From JAADGZ01 sp964596835 (lineage in GTDB: Bacteria; Pseudomonadota; Gammaproteobacteria; UBA6429; Thiohalophilaceae): DNA of 8,817 nucleotides. Where the stretch lies: positions 1-8,817 of the forward strand of contig CAZQVV010000111.1 in assembly GCA_964596835.1 (NCBI GenBank). The letters run 5' to 3'. The notes below the pieces were generated by a model. It was not told the DNA's origin and made no database searches. It worked only from the letters and a program-made list of their open reading frames with translations. The first letter of the stretch is position 1, and every line of letters begins with the position of its first letter. A program made the position numbers and the translations under genes. Shown piece by piece: positions 1 to 6,255 of the stretch.

Positions 1-153
1 TTTTCAACGAAATAAGCCTGTCATCCTTCGACAGGCCCAGGATGCACGGTCTTTTCAACGAAATAAGCCTGTCATCCTTCGACAGGCCCAGGATGCACGG
101 TCTTTTCAACGAAATAAGCCTGTCATCCTTCGACAGGCCCAGGATGCACGGTC
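1..153. repeat. Three exact tandem copies of a 51-bp palindrome-bearing repeat
   Basis: Three identical 51-bp units lie at 1-51, 52-102 and 103-153; a fourth starts with only TTTT at 154 and then diverges. The window edge cuts the array, so more copies may lie upstream. Each unit contains a perfect hairpin, GCCTGTC / GACAGGC with a 7-nt loop (first copy 16-22 and 30-36), and an overlapping alternative pairing CATCCT / AGGATG (22-27 and 39-44), so two mutually exclusive folds exist per unit. Because 51 is a multiple of three the array stays open in one frame, but there is no sign of a real gene. This type of palindrome is familiar from intergenic repeats of many proteobacteria (from memory). 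It lies just downstream of the rof stop codon. Confidence 0.93.
108..138 (-). terminator. Possible Rho-independent terminator for the rof-end of the minus-strand cluster
   Basis: Read on the minus strand, the repeat copy nearest rof forms a 7-bp GC-rich stem (132-138 with 118-124) followed by TTATTTCGTT, a moderately T-rich tail. The same structure recurs at 51-bp intervals in the two other copies, which would give three terminators in series. The tail is interrupted by C and G, so efficiency is doubtful. No other terminator-like structure is visible between the rof stop and the window edge apart from a weak GGCG/CGCC stem near 168-183. Confidence 0.4.
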
Positions 154-198
154 TTTTAATCATTCTGGGCGTCACTCTCCGCCGTTTCTTGAAATATA

Positions 199-462
199 TC
201 ACTGACACAGGTCACCTAGAATCGTGCAGTGACGAATATAATCCAGACGCACCTGATGTCGGTGATTTTCTTCGTCAAGGACAATAATAAATTCCTCACT
301 CGCACGCGTGAGAAGATCGACCGGTCTGACTTTGTGTAATTGCAGGAAATTCTGTTTGTCCTGCCATGCCAGTCGCAATGCCTGATTCTGTACGATAGCA
401 CATTCATAGCGGGAATAATCGGCACAGGGGATGGGGTGGTAAGGCGTTTTGTTTTTATTCAT
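199..462 (-). CDS. rof: Rof-family Rho-dependent termination inhibitor
   Basis: An 87-aa protein recognisable as the ROF (YaeO) family by its order of elements: Y-x-P-I-x-C-x-x-Y near residues 8-16 (YHPIPCADYSRYE), then L-R-L-A-W, a central D-L-L-T-R (49-53), E-E-F-I-I-V (56-61) and V-R-L-D-Y-I (71-76), matching the small Sm-like beta-barrel fold of E. coli Rof. Known role of the family: it binds Rho, blocks primary RNA binding, and so reduces Rho-dependent termination. The start ATG at 462 lies 15 nt after the hemW stop, with a weak AGAG Shine-Dalgarno, so it is very probably co-transcribed with hemW. Length is close to that of E. coli Rof. It is the last gene of the minus-strand cluster. 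Confidence 0.87.
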   Translation of the reverse strand: MNKNKTPYHPIPCADYSRYECAIVQNQALRLAWQDKQNFLQLHKVRPVDLLTRASEEFIIVLDEENHRHQVRLDYIRHCTILGDLCQ

Positions 463-477
463 TGAGTGATCTCTGTG

Positions 478-1635
478 TCAGTCAGGTAAAAACAGTTCAA
501 GTAAATCATTTAAAAAACGTTGCCCATCTTCTGTTGGCATAATGTGGTCTTTTTTCCATTGTATCCAGCCTCTTTCTTCGGCCTTTCTTAATGGTTCCTC
601 GGCAAGACTCAGGGGCAGCCCCGTGTGTTGCATAAACAGCTCAGCGGAAAAACCTTGTCGTAGACGTAGCGCGTTCATCATGAATTCAAGGCTCGCCTCC
701 TTTTCGGAAAGCACCTGTATCCCACCCAGTCGTTTTTCACTGCCTGCATGTTGCAGGTAAGCCGCAGGTTGTTCTATTTTCCAGCGCCGACAAATGGTCT
801 GCGTATCGGCCTGGCTGATCTTGCCGTGAGCGCCGGCGCCGACGCCAAGATAATCGCCAAAGTGCCAGTAATTAAGGTTGTGCCGACATTGCGCCCTTCG
901 CGCATAGGCCGATACTTCATATTGAGTATAGTCTGCTATAGCCAGTTTTGCCTTGCCCTGTTGTTGCATCTTCCAACTGTACTCATCAGTGGGTAGCGTA
1001 GGAGGATGTTGGTGAAACAGAGTGTTGGGTTCGATAGTGAGTTGATACCAGGAAAGGTGTGCCGGCTCCAACGCGATGGCCTCATCAAGATCAGATAGTG
1101 CCTGGGCGAGTGTCTGCTGCGGCAGAGCGAACATGAGATCCAGATTGAAATTATCCAGCCCAGCGGCGTGCGCCGCTTCAGCTGCATTATAGGCATCCCG
1201 GCGATTATGGATGCGTCCGAGTTTTTGCAGGTGATCATCGTTAAAACTTTGAACGCCGATAGACAGCCGGTTAATGCCTATGGCCTGGTATTCATTGAAA
1301 CGCTGTCGTTCTATCGCGCCGGGATTGGCTTCCAGCGTGATTTCGATATCCGGGGTAAAGGCCAGTCGCTCACGCAGGGCGCTGAATAGTTTATCCAGCG
1401 CCTCGGGTGAAAACAGACTGGGTGTGCCACCGCCGAGAAAAATACTGCTAATCGACCGGCCCCAGATCAGGGGCAGCTCCTGTTCCAGATCGGCAATCAG
1501 TGCGTCGATATACTTCGTTTCAGGAATATGGTCTTTTATAGCATGGGAGTTGAAATCACAATAAGGACACTTGCGCACGCACCAGGGGAAATGAATATAG
1601 AGTGACAGCGGTGGCAGGGTGGTAAAGTTAAACAT
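478..1635 (-). CDS. hemW: HemW, radical SAM heme chaperone
   Basis: A 385-aa member of the HemN/HemW radical SAM family. The N-terminus LSLYIHFPWCVRKCPYCDFN carries the CxxxCxxC cluster (C19, C23, C26) that binds the 4Fe-4S centre used with S-adenosylmethionine. GGGTPSLFS follows near residues 68-76, then EANPG, RLSIGVQSF and GRIHNRRDA. HLSWYQLTIEPNTLF and HNLNYWHFGDYLGVGAGAHGK are the usual HemW blocks, and the C-terminal winged-helix part ends FLNDLLELFLPD. HemW proteins bind heme and deliver it to respiratory enzymes; they lack the coproporphyrinogen dehydrogenase activity of HemN, and many database entries still carry the old HemN-like name. The gene follows rdgB after 104 bp holding a REPIN-like hairpin, and precedes rof by 15 nt. 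No strong Shine-Dalgarno is seen before ATG 1635, but the start fits family length. Confidence 0.95.
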   Translation of the reverse strand: MFNFTTLPPLSLYIHFPWCVRKCPYCDFNSHAIKDHIPETKYIDALIADLEQELPLIWGRSISSIFLGGGTPSLFSPEALDKLFSALRERLAFTPDIEITLEANPGAIERQRFNEYQAIGINRLSIGVQSFNDDHLQKLGRIHNRRDAYNAAEAAHAAGLDNFNLDLMFALPQQTLAQALSDLDEAIALEPAHLSWYQLTIEPNTLFHQHPPTLPTDEYSWKMQQQGKAKLAIADYTQYEVSAYARRAQCRHNLNYWHFGDYLGVGAGAHGKISQADTQTICRRWKIEQPAAYLQHAGSEKRLGGIQVLSEKEASLEFMMNALRLRQGFSAELFMQHTGLPLSLAEEPLRKAEERGWIQWKKDHIMPTEDGQRFLNDLLELFLPD

Positions 1636-1663
1636 GATTTGGCGTATGAATTTAACGCAGATT

Positions 1664-1735
1664 GTAGGGTGGGCACGATTTTTGTGTCCACGCGGAAACT
1701 TGAATCGGTGGGCACAAAAATCGTGCCCACCCTAC
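1664..1735. repeat. REPIN-like pair of inverted REP hairpins
   Basis: A perfect 23-bp inverted repeat pairs 1664-1686 with 1713-1735; allowing one mismatch (a U-G pair in RNA) the stem extends to 1691/1708, leaving a 16-nt loop. Each arm is itself a hairpin: GGTGGGCAC (1707-1715) pairs with GTGCCCACC (1723-1731) around a 7-nt loop, and the left arm does the same with one mismatch. The outer end of both arms is GTAG (1664-1667 on plus, 1732-1735 on minus), the foot tetranucleotide that defines REP elements moved by RAYT-type tyrosine transposases. Two such units in inverted orientation make a REPIN. It fills the rdgB-hemW gap and would be transcribed within the operon, where it could stabilise the upstream mRNA. 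There is no T-run, so it is not a typical terminator. Confidence 0.85.
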
Positions 1736-1739
1736 GGAG

Positions 1740-2333
1740 CTATTGTTGTTTAAGTTGATCTACCAGTAAACGTAGCGCCTGTCCGCGATGGCTCAGCTGG
1801 TTTTTTACTTCCGCAGGTAACTGCGCCGAGGTGCAGTCGTGATCCGGGACATAAAAAACCGGATCATAGCCAAAGCCATTCTCGCCCTGCGGTTCGCGGG
1901 TAATAGCACCTTCCCAGACGCCCTGACAAATAAGCGGAGTGGGATCGTTGGCGTGGCGCATATAGACCATCAGGCACTGGAATCGGGCGGTGCGCTTTTC
2001 GTCAGGAACGTCTTGTAAAGCGTGTAGCAGTTTTTGCAAATTCTCTTCGTCTGAGGCGCCGACACCGGCATAACGGGCGGCATAAATGCCGGGTTCACCC
2101 TTGAGGGCGTCGACTTCGATGCCAGAATCGTCAGCGATGGTGGGCAGCCCGGATTGCCCAGCGGCATGGCGGGCCTTGAGAATGGCGTTCTCGACGAAGG
2201 TCAGGCCGGTTTCCTCGACTTCGGTAATGCTAAAATCTGACTGCGGCAGAACGCTGATATCAAGCCCGGCGAGGATCTGGTTGATTTCACGAACCTTGCC
2301 CTTGTTGTTGCTGGCGAGTACGACTTTTTTCAT
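1740..2333 (-). CDS. rdgB: RdgB/HAM1 non-canonical purine NTP pyrophosphatase
   Basis: A 197-aa protein, the same length as E. coli RdgB. It hydrolyses dITP, ITP, XTP and dXTP to the monophosphate plus pyrophosphate, removing deaminated purines from the nucleotide pool. Visible family motifs are the substrate-binding SNNKGK (8-13), ETGLTFVENAILKARHAA (41-58), the catalytic/metal region ADDSG (67-71), PGIYAARYAG (81-90), FGYDP (154-158) and the purine-recognising SHRG (181-184). I chose ATG 2333, not the in-frame ATG five codons upstream, because MKKVVLASNN matches the family start and GAGGG sits 8 nt before it, directly after the rph stop codon. It is tightly coupled to rph. Confidence 0.96.
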   Translation of the reverse strand: MKKVVLASNNKGKVREINQILAGLDISVLPQSDFSITEVEETGLTFVENAILKARHAAGQSGLPTIADDSGIEVDALKGEPGIYAARYAGVGASDEENLQKLLHALQDVPDEKRTARFQCLMVYMRHANDPTPLICQGVWEGAITREPQGENGFGYDPVFYVPDHDCTSAQLPAEVKNQLSHRGQALRLLVDQLKQQ

Positions 2334-2348
2334 AGCATTTACCCTCAA

Positions 2349-3071
2349 TTATAAATCGAGCACCTTGCGCTGTATTTCCATCAATTGGGCGATGGCATCT
2401 TTGCCCAGTCCCAGCATGGCGTTTAGCTCGTCTGAATCAAAGGCGGCACCTTCGGCAGTGCCCTGTACTTCGATGAAGCCGCCCTTGTCATTCATGACCA
2501 GATTCATATCGGTTTCACAGTCGCAGTCTTCCGGGTAATCCAGATCCGTCACCGCCTCGCCTTTATAAACGCCCACCGAGATAGCGGCAATCTGGCTGAT
2601 CAGCGGATCGGTTTTAATGATATTGTTTTCCTGCAGATAGCGAATCGCATCGACCAGCGCCACCCAGGCGCCGGTAATGGAGGCGGTGCGGGTGCCGCCA
2701 TCGGCCTGGATCACATCACAATCCAGGGCGATGCTGTTTTCACCCAGCGCTTTGAGATCCACCGCCGCACGCAGGGAGCGGCCGATCAGGCGCTGAATTT
2801 CCATGGTGCGGCCACCCTGCTTGCCTCGTGCGGCTTCACGGCCCATGCGTTCACCGGTGGAGCGGGGGAGCATGCCGTATTCCGCCGTCACCCAGCCCTG
2901 TTCCTTGCCACGCAAAAAATTTGGAACCCGGGTGCTGACGCTGGCGGTACAAAGCACCCGGGTATCACCGCATTCGATCAGCACGGATCCTTCGGCATGT
3001 TTGGTGTAGTGGCGGGTGATGGTGACAGGGCGCAGTTCATGGTTAGCGCGCCCGCTGGGACGGTGGGACAT
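2349..3071 (-). CDS. rph: Ribonuclease PH, tRNA 3'-end trimming phosphorolytic exonuclease
   Basis: A full-length 240-aa RNase PH. It removes nucleotides downstream of CCA from tRNA precursors using phosphate and also degrades structured RNA. Seen in the sequence: the N-terminal RPSGRANHELRPV block, RGKEQGWVTAEYGMLPRST, GRTMEIQRLIGRSLRA, the phosphate-binding GTRT (126-129), and the C-terminal EDCDCETDMN (181-190) with D182 and D188 at the positions of the catalytic, metal-binding aspartates. The C-terminus is intact, unlike the frameshifted K-12 copy of E. coli. ATG 3071 has AGGA 9 nt upstream. rdgB begins 15 nt after its stop; the PP2C gene ends 78 bp upstream, and a TATAAT box lies in that gap, so rph may have its own promoter inside the cluster. 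Confidence 0.97.
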   Translation of the reverse strand: MSHRPSGRANHELRPVTITRHYTKHAEGSVLIECGDTRVLCTASVSTRVPNFLRGKEQGWVTAEYGMLPRSTGERMGREAARGKQGGRTMEIQRLIGRSLRAAVDLKALGENSIALDCDVIQADGGTRTASITGAWVALVDAIRYLQENNIIKTDPLISQIAAISVGVYKGEAVTDLDYPEDCDCETDMNLVMNDKGGFIEVQGTAEGAAFDSDELNAMLGLGKDAIAQLMEIQRKVLDL

Positions 3072-3107
3072 AATCAGGATTCCTGTAGCGGTAAATTAAA
3101 GCGGATG

Positions 3108-3136
3108 ATTATACGCGCCTGCTGGGGCCGCTGCGA
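3108..3136 (-). promoter_or_regulatory. Candidate internal promoter for rph-rdgB-hemW-rof
   Basis: In the 78-bp gap between the PP2C gene and rph, the minus strand has an exact TATAAT (3108-3113) about 37 bp before the rph ATG, leaving a short leader that includes the AGGA ribosome site. The matching -35 region is weak: TCGCAG at 17-bp spacing or ATCGCA at 18. If real, it would let the housekeeping genes be expressed apart from the kinase-phosphatase pair. Confidence 0.45.
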
Positions 3137-3149
3137 TTTTTCTACGGGA

Positions 3150-4040
3150 TTATTTGTCACCGTCCATTTTCATTTCGTAATCATATTCACGAATGGCGCG
3201 TTGGATTTCCTCGATGGCGCTGTCAAGCGGATTCCCTTTGGGATCTACCCGGTGTTTTTTACCCACTGGTTTGCGCCGGTGGACGGGGGGATGCAATTGT
3301 TGTAGAGAAATTACGCGAATAGCGACGGCAGTCGCATTGTCGCTTTTGGGGTAGCTGGCGGCCTCGGCGCATTCGGCCAGATCATTGAGCGCTGGATCCA
3401 GTTTTTTCTGGTCCAGCCGAAGACCCATTTGCGCTTCGTCCAGCGGATCCCAGAAACCATCGGAACACAGCAACAGAACATCACCCTCCTTGATGGCGAC
3501 ACCCTCGCTGATCGTAATCTGGAGATCGTGAGCCGAAAGGCCAAGGCACTGGGTGACGTAGTTGCGCATGGGGTGACTTTGCAGTTTTTTCAGGGGAATA
3601 CGGCCTTCCTGATAAAGCTGCTCCACATAGGAATGATCGGTGGTGCGGTACAGGGACAGGCCATTACGGTATAGATAGAGGCGGCTGTCGCCGACATGCG
3701 CCCACCAGGCCATGCCGTTCTGGATCAGGCAGATGACGGCTGTCGTGCCCGGGTGCAGAGGTGGTTTATGCTCGTGACCGGTAATCAGAATTTTGTGGTG
3801 CGCACGACGCAAGAGCTCTTTCAGGAAAGCTCTCGGTTTTTCGGCCGGCAGTGGGTTGAGCGCCAGCTCTTCACTGACGGTGTCCACCAGCGTTTGGGCG
3901 GCCAGATCGCCACCCGGCTTGCCGCCCAGCCCATCGCCCAGCACCAGCACTACCCCCGCAGAGTCCTCGATGATCTCGGTACGATCCTGGTTGACGGGGC
4001 GGTTGCCCAGCCGGCTGGTACGGCCAAATTCGAACTGCAT
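3150..4040 (-). CDS. PP2C-family Ser/Thr protein phosphatase
   Basis: A 296-aa protein with a complete PP2C (PPM) domain at about 5-245, of the metal-dependent type that removes phosphate from Ser/Thr. Motifs in order: NQDR (17-20), GDGLGG (35-40, metal aspartate D36), PGTTAV (97-102), AHVGDSRLY (114-122, D118), TTDHSYV (133-139), CSDGFWD (192-198, D194) and DNATAV (234-239, D234). All expected metal-binding aspartates are present. A basic linker (RRKPVGKKHR, 255-264) leads to an acidic helical tail to residue 296 that is not part of the usual domain. No membrane segment or signal peptide is seen. ATG 4040 lies 2 nt after the kinase TAG stop, with only a weak GGGAA upstream, so translation is probably coupled to the kinase and the phosphatase is likely to act on it or its substrates. 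Confidence 0.92.
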   Translation of the reverse strand: MQFEFGRTSRLGNRPVNQDRTEIIEDSAGVVLVLGDGLGGKPGGDLAAQTLVDTVSEELALNPLPAEKPRAFLKELLRRAHHKILITGHEHKPPLHPGTTAVICLIQNGMAWWAHVGDSRLYLYRNGLSLYRTTDHSYVEQLYQEGRIPLKKLQSHPMRNYVTQCLGLSAHDLQITISEGVAIKEGDVLLLCSDGFWDPLDEAQMGLRLDQKKLDPALNDLAECAEAASYPKSDNATAVAIRVISLQQLHPPVHRRKPVGKKHRVDPKGNPLDSAIEEIQRAIREYDYEMKMDGDK

Positions 4041-4042
4041 AG

Positions 4043-4945
4043 CTAAACGGTTCCCGTGGTGTTTTGCAGTTTGCGGGCGCTGGCATCCAGAACCTCGATC
4101 AGCTGATCGACCTTCTGCGGCCGCAGGATGGGATCCACCTCCATGGCCCAGTCCACAGCCTCAAGCAGTGATGCGGAATAAATTTTTTTGAAGGCGCTCA
4201 GTGCGGTTTTCATCGTGTCGCGTTCCCGCCGCCGGGTCGAAGGAGGGGGTGGCGTGCCTGTCATGCAGGTACGCATGGTGGCGCCGATGGCGTAAATGTC
4301 GGTCCAGGGGCCGATATAGCCACCGGGATCCAACTGCTCAATGGGAGAAAAGCCGGGTGTGACCACCTGTTTGGGCTGGAACTGACGGCTGTGCATCATT
4401 TCATGCACGGCGCCGAAATCCAGCAGCAGGGGGCTGGCGCCATGACGCAAATGGATATTGCCCGGTTTCACGTCCAGATGCAGCAGACCATTTTTGTGGA
4501 TGGTTCTGAGGCCATCGAGCAGAGGCCGGAACACGGTAAGAATGAAGGTTTCGCTGAGCTTACCCTTGTGGCGCAGGATATAATTCTGCAAATTATAGCC
4601 TTCCTCGTACGCCATCACCATATAGACCGTGCCATTGGCGCGAAAAAAATTGATCACGTTAACGATGTTGGGATGCTTGAGGGTGCCCAGCGCCCCGGCT
4701 TCCTGGAAAAACAGGCGTTGGCCATGGGCAAAACGATCGGCATAACTCTCCCTGCTGGCGACAACGGTGTGAGAATCATCCCGGCGGGCAATCCTGGAGG
4801 GCATATATTCCTTGAGTACCACCTGTTTACCCTGTTGGTCGGTGGCCAGATAGACGATACTGAAGCCGCCACCGCCCAGTGTCCGTACAATGGTGTACTC
4901 ATCAATGGGCGTACCACCGGGTAATTCATTTTCAAGTTTTGTCAT
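4043..4945 (-). CDS. Hanks-type Ser/Thr protein kinase, cytoplasmic, non-RD
   Basis: A 300-aa protein that is almost entirely a kinase domain (about 17-290). Seen: glycine loop LGGGGFSIVY (23-32), ATP-anchoring K45 in VVLKEYMPS, E82 in FFQEAGALGTLKHPNIV, catalytic loop HLDVKPGN (156-163; D158, K160, N163), DFG (176-178), an activation-loop end TPGFSPIEQ (196-204) in place of the canonical APE, D216 in WTDIYAIGA and R275. The HRD arginine is leucine (L157), so it is a non-RD kinase, which usually implies activity without activation-loop phosphorylation. All catalytic residues are kept, so it should be active. There is no transmembrane helix and no PASTA or other sensor domain, unlike PknB; signal input must come from elsewhere. 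ATG 4945 has AAGG 4 nt upstream. It heads the minus-strand cluster and is divergent from yicC. Confidence 0.92.
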   Translation of the reverse strand: MTKLENELPGGTPIDEYTIVRTLGGGGFSIVYLATDQQGKQVVLKEYMPSRIARRDDSHTVVASRESYADRFAHGQRLFFQEAGALGTLKHPNIVNVINFFRANGTVYMVMAYEEGYNLQNYILRHKGKLSETFILTVFRPLLDGLRTIHKNGLLHLDVKPGNIHLRHGASPLLLDFGAVHEMMHSRQFQPKQVVTPGFSPIEQLDPGGYIGPWTDIYAIGATMRTCMTGTPPPPSTRRRERDTMKTALSAFKKIYSASLLEAVDWAMEVDPILRPQKVDQLIEVLDASARKLQNTTGTV

Positions 4946-4976
4946 ATTGCCTTGCTCAACGCCCTGATTACATTCA

Positions 4977-4985
4977 AGATTAGCA
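4977..4985 (-). promoter_or_regulatory. Candidate extended -10 promoter for the kinase-led cluster
   Basis: In the 87-bp region between the divergent kinase and yicC genes the minus strand reads TGCTAATCT, an extended -10 (TGn plus TAATCT at 4977-4982), about 32 bp before the kinase ATG. Upstream TTGCCT and TTGCCA could serve as a poor -35 but at non-ideal spacing (19 and 14 nt). On the plus strand TATAAAT at 5014-5020 looks like a -10 for yicC but sits only 13 nt before its ATG, next to the ribosome site, so I do not call it. Confidence 0.33.
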
Positions 4986-5032
4986 TATTAAGGCATTGGC
5001 AAGGCAAGACGTTTATAAATAAGGGGGTTTTT

Positions 5033-5899
5033 ATGGTTCGCAGTATGACCGCGTTTTCCCATCAGGAAGAAAAGGGGGCGTTTGGCAGGCTAACCCTGGA
5101 GCTTCGCAGCGTTAACCAGCGCTTTCTCGACATCAATTTCAGACTACCGGAAGAACTGCGTAGTCTGGAACCACGTCTGCGTACGGTTATTTCCGATCAT
5201 CTGAGCCGGGGCAAGGTGGAGTTCAGTCTGCGTTATCAGCCACCGGAAGCCGGGCAGGATGCGCTGGCACTGGACATGGATCGGGTCAGGCAGATCTCCG
5301 ATGCCAGCCGTGAGATTGACCGTATTCTCTATGATCACACGCCGGTCAACGCGCTTGAGATTTTACGCTGGCCCGGCGTGCTGCAGACTTGCAGTGTGGA
5401 TCAGGACGGTCTGTTCAACGCAGTTAGCATCCTGCTCGATACGGCATTGGCCGATCTGATTGCCACCCGCGAACGTGAGGGCGAGAAACTGGCTGCCGTG
5501 ATCGAGCAGCGCTGTGTGGCGATGGCGACCCTGGTGGAACAGGTGCGGACAAACATGCCCGAGATCATGGCGGCCTGGCGCGAAAAATTGAAAGCGCGAC
5601 TGGAGCAGGCTGGCGTCGAGGTGGATGCCGAACGGTTGGAACAGGAAATCGTGTTATTGGCCAACAAGACCGATGTGGATGAAGAAATGGATCGTCTGGC
5701 CATGCACATCGAAGAAGTCCGCCGGGTGTTGAGCGATGATCAGCCCATCGGCCGGCGCCTGGATTTTCTCATGCAGGAACTTAACCGCGAGGCCAACACC
5801 CTTGGTTCCAAGTCCGTACACGTTGACAGTACCCGCGCCTCGGTGGAGATGAAAGTGTTAATCGAACAAATGCGCGAACAGGTGCAAAACATAGAATAA
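5033..5899 (+). CDS. yicC: YicC-family endoribonuclease
   Basis: A 288-aa protein (E. coli YicC 287). The N-terminal YicC domain starts MVRSMTAFSHQEEKG and has LELRSVNQRFLDINFRLPE (24-42) and RGKVEFSLRY (59-68). The C-terminal DUF1732 part has NKTDVDEEMDRLAMHIEEV (about 209-227), LDFLMQELNREANTLGSKS and the conserved ending EMKVLIEQMREQVQNIE. Family members YicC and YloC are now described as RNA endonucleases; YicC affects turnover of the small RNA RyhB in E. coli. The open frame runs upstream to 4952, but ATG 5033 matches the family start and has AAGGGGG 5 nt before it. In many gammaproteobacteria gmk follows yicC; here it does not. The last codons overlap the attL repeat of an integrated element, which leaves the protein intact. 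Confidence 0.95.
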   Translation: MVRSMTAFSHQEEKGAFGRLTLELRSVNQRFLDINFRLPEELRSLEPRLRTVISDHLSRGKVEFSLRYQPPEAGQDALALDMDRVRQISDASREIDRILYDHTPVNALEILRWPGVLQTCSVDQDGLFNAVSILLDTALADLIATREREGEKLAAVIEQRCVAMATLVEQVRTNMPEIMAAWREKLKARLEQAGVEVDAERLEQEIVLLANKTDVDEEMDRLAMHIEEVRRVLSDDQPIGRRLDFLMQELNREANTLGSKSVHVDSTRASVEMKVLIEQMREQVQNIE

Positions 5900-5905
5900 T
5901 GTTTT
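5881..5905 (+). other. attL-like core at the 3' end of yicC
   Basis: These 25 bases, from the last base of Q283's codon through the stop and just beyond, match 8185-8209 at 22 positions; all three differences are transitions. Here the repeat encodes V-Q-N-I-E-stop of yicC. An integrase fragment begins 195 bp further, pointing away from yicC, which is the standard arrangement of an attL with the integrase gene inside the element. Confidence 0.75.
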
Positions 5906-5999
5906 CAGGTGTTTCTCAATGTTTCAAAAGTAGCGTAAACCCCTCACAAATATAGCTTTTTTTGTTTCAGGTGTTTACAAACAATTCTCTATGTTTCAA
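5903..5999 (+). repeat. Duplicated motif pair inside attL (possible integrase arm sites)
   Basis: TTTCAGGTGTTT occurs exactly at 5903-5914 and 5965-5976. Each copy is followed by CTC(A/T)ATGTTTCAA (5915-5927 and 5987-5999, one difference), with 10 extra bases in the second module. Paired short direct repeats next to a core site are typical of arm-type integrase or excisionase binding sites. A third repeat, ATAGCTTTTTTTG (5952-5964), recurs at 8109-8121 near attR but is of low complexity. Confidence 0.5.
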
Positions 6000-6002
6000 T
6001 AT

Positions 6003-6077
6003 AGTGGTGACAGAAATGGTGACAGATTCGATATGTCACCACTCAAAAGGCAGAAAAAATAACTTTCTGTCACCACT
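6003..6077. promoter_or_regulatory. Perfect 14-bp inverted repeat with four GGTGACA motifs upstream of int
   Basis: AGTGGTGACAGAAA (6003-6016) is the exact reverse complement of TTTCTGTCACCACT (6064-6077). Between them are a further GGTGACA (6018-6024) and TGTCACC (6034-6040), so four copies of one heptamer sit in 75 bp, two in each orientation, ending 22 bp before the integrase start codon. Such an array suits integrase autoregulation or directionality-factor binding. The 13-mer AATGGTGACAGAT at 6015-6027 recurs exactly at 8098-8110, close to attR. Confidence 0.65.
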
Positions 6078-6099
6078 TTTGAATCATAGAGGGCGCGAC

Positions 6100-6255
6100 A
6101 TGAACGATAAACAGATCAAATCGCTGTTACGGAAGGAATCTACTGGAAGATATTCTGCTGGAAATGGCCTTTATCTTCGTGTCAGTGAATCCGGTACCAA
6201 GTTCTGGATTCTTCGTTATACCGCCTACAAAATAAGCACCGAGAAATATGTGTGA
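6100..6255 (+). pseudogene. Truncated tyrosine-type (P4/DUF4102-like) integrase, N-terminal fragment
   Basis: Fifty-one codons. MNDKQIKSLLRKESTGRYSA then GNGLYLRVSESGTKFWILRY is the typical N-terminal arm-binding (DUF4102-type) domain of genomic-island integrases: a short helix, G-x-Y, G-L-Y-L-R-V, and F-W-x-L-R-Y. After residue 41 the similarity fades into AYKISTEKYV and a TGA; full-length relatives are about 400 aa, so the core-binding domain and the R-H-x-x-R-Y catalytic domain are absent from the window. ATG 6100 has AGAGGG 6 nt upstream; the frame also extends up to 5962 but only into the repeat region. The fragment may still be translated. The adjacent yicC end is its likely attachment site. 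The tail could be a deletion junction or a frameshift; no integrase continuation was found downstream. Confidence 0.82.

Noticed and set aside
42..287. Plus-strand frame encoding a repeated 17-residue peptide
   Set aside because: It is open only because the 51-bp repeat is a multiple of three; it then runs antisense into rof and has no ribosome site.
1664..1735. The rdgB-hemW hairpin as a Rho-independent terminator
   Set aside because: No T-run follows the stem on either strand, and hemW and rof lie downstream in the same direction; a REPIN fits better.
2334..2348. Five-codon N-terminal extension of rdgB
   Set aside because: MKKVVLASNN matches the family start and GAGGG is well placed for ATG 2333.
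4952..5032. N-terminal extension of yicC to 4952
   Set aside because: The family starts at MVRSMTAF and ATG 5033 has a strong Shine-Dalgarno; the extension would cover the divergent promoter region.
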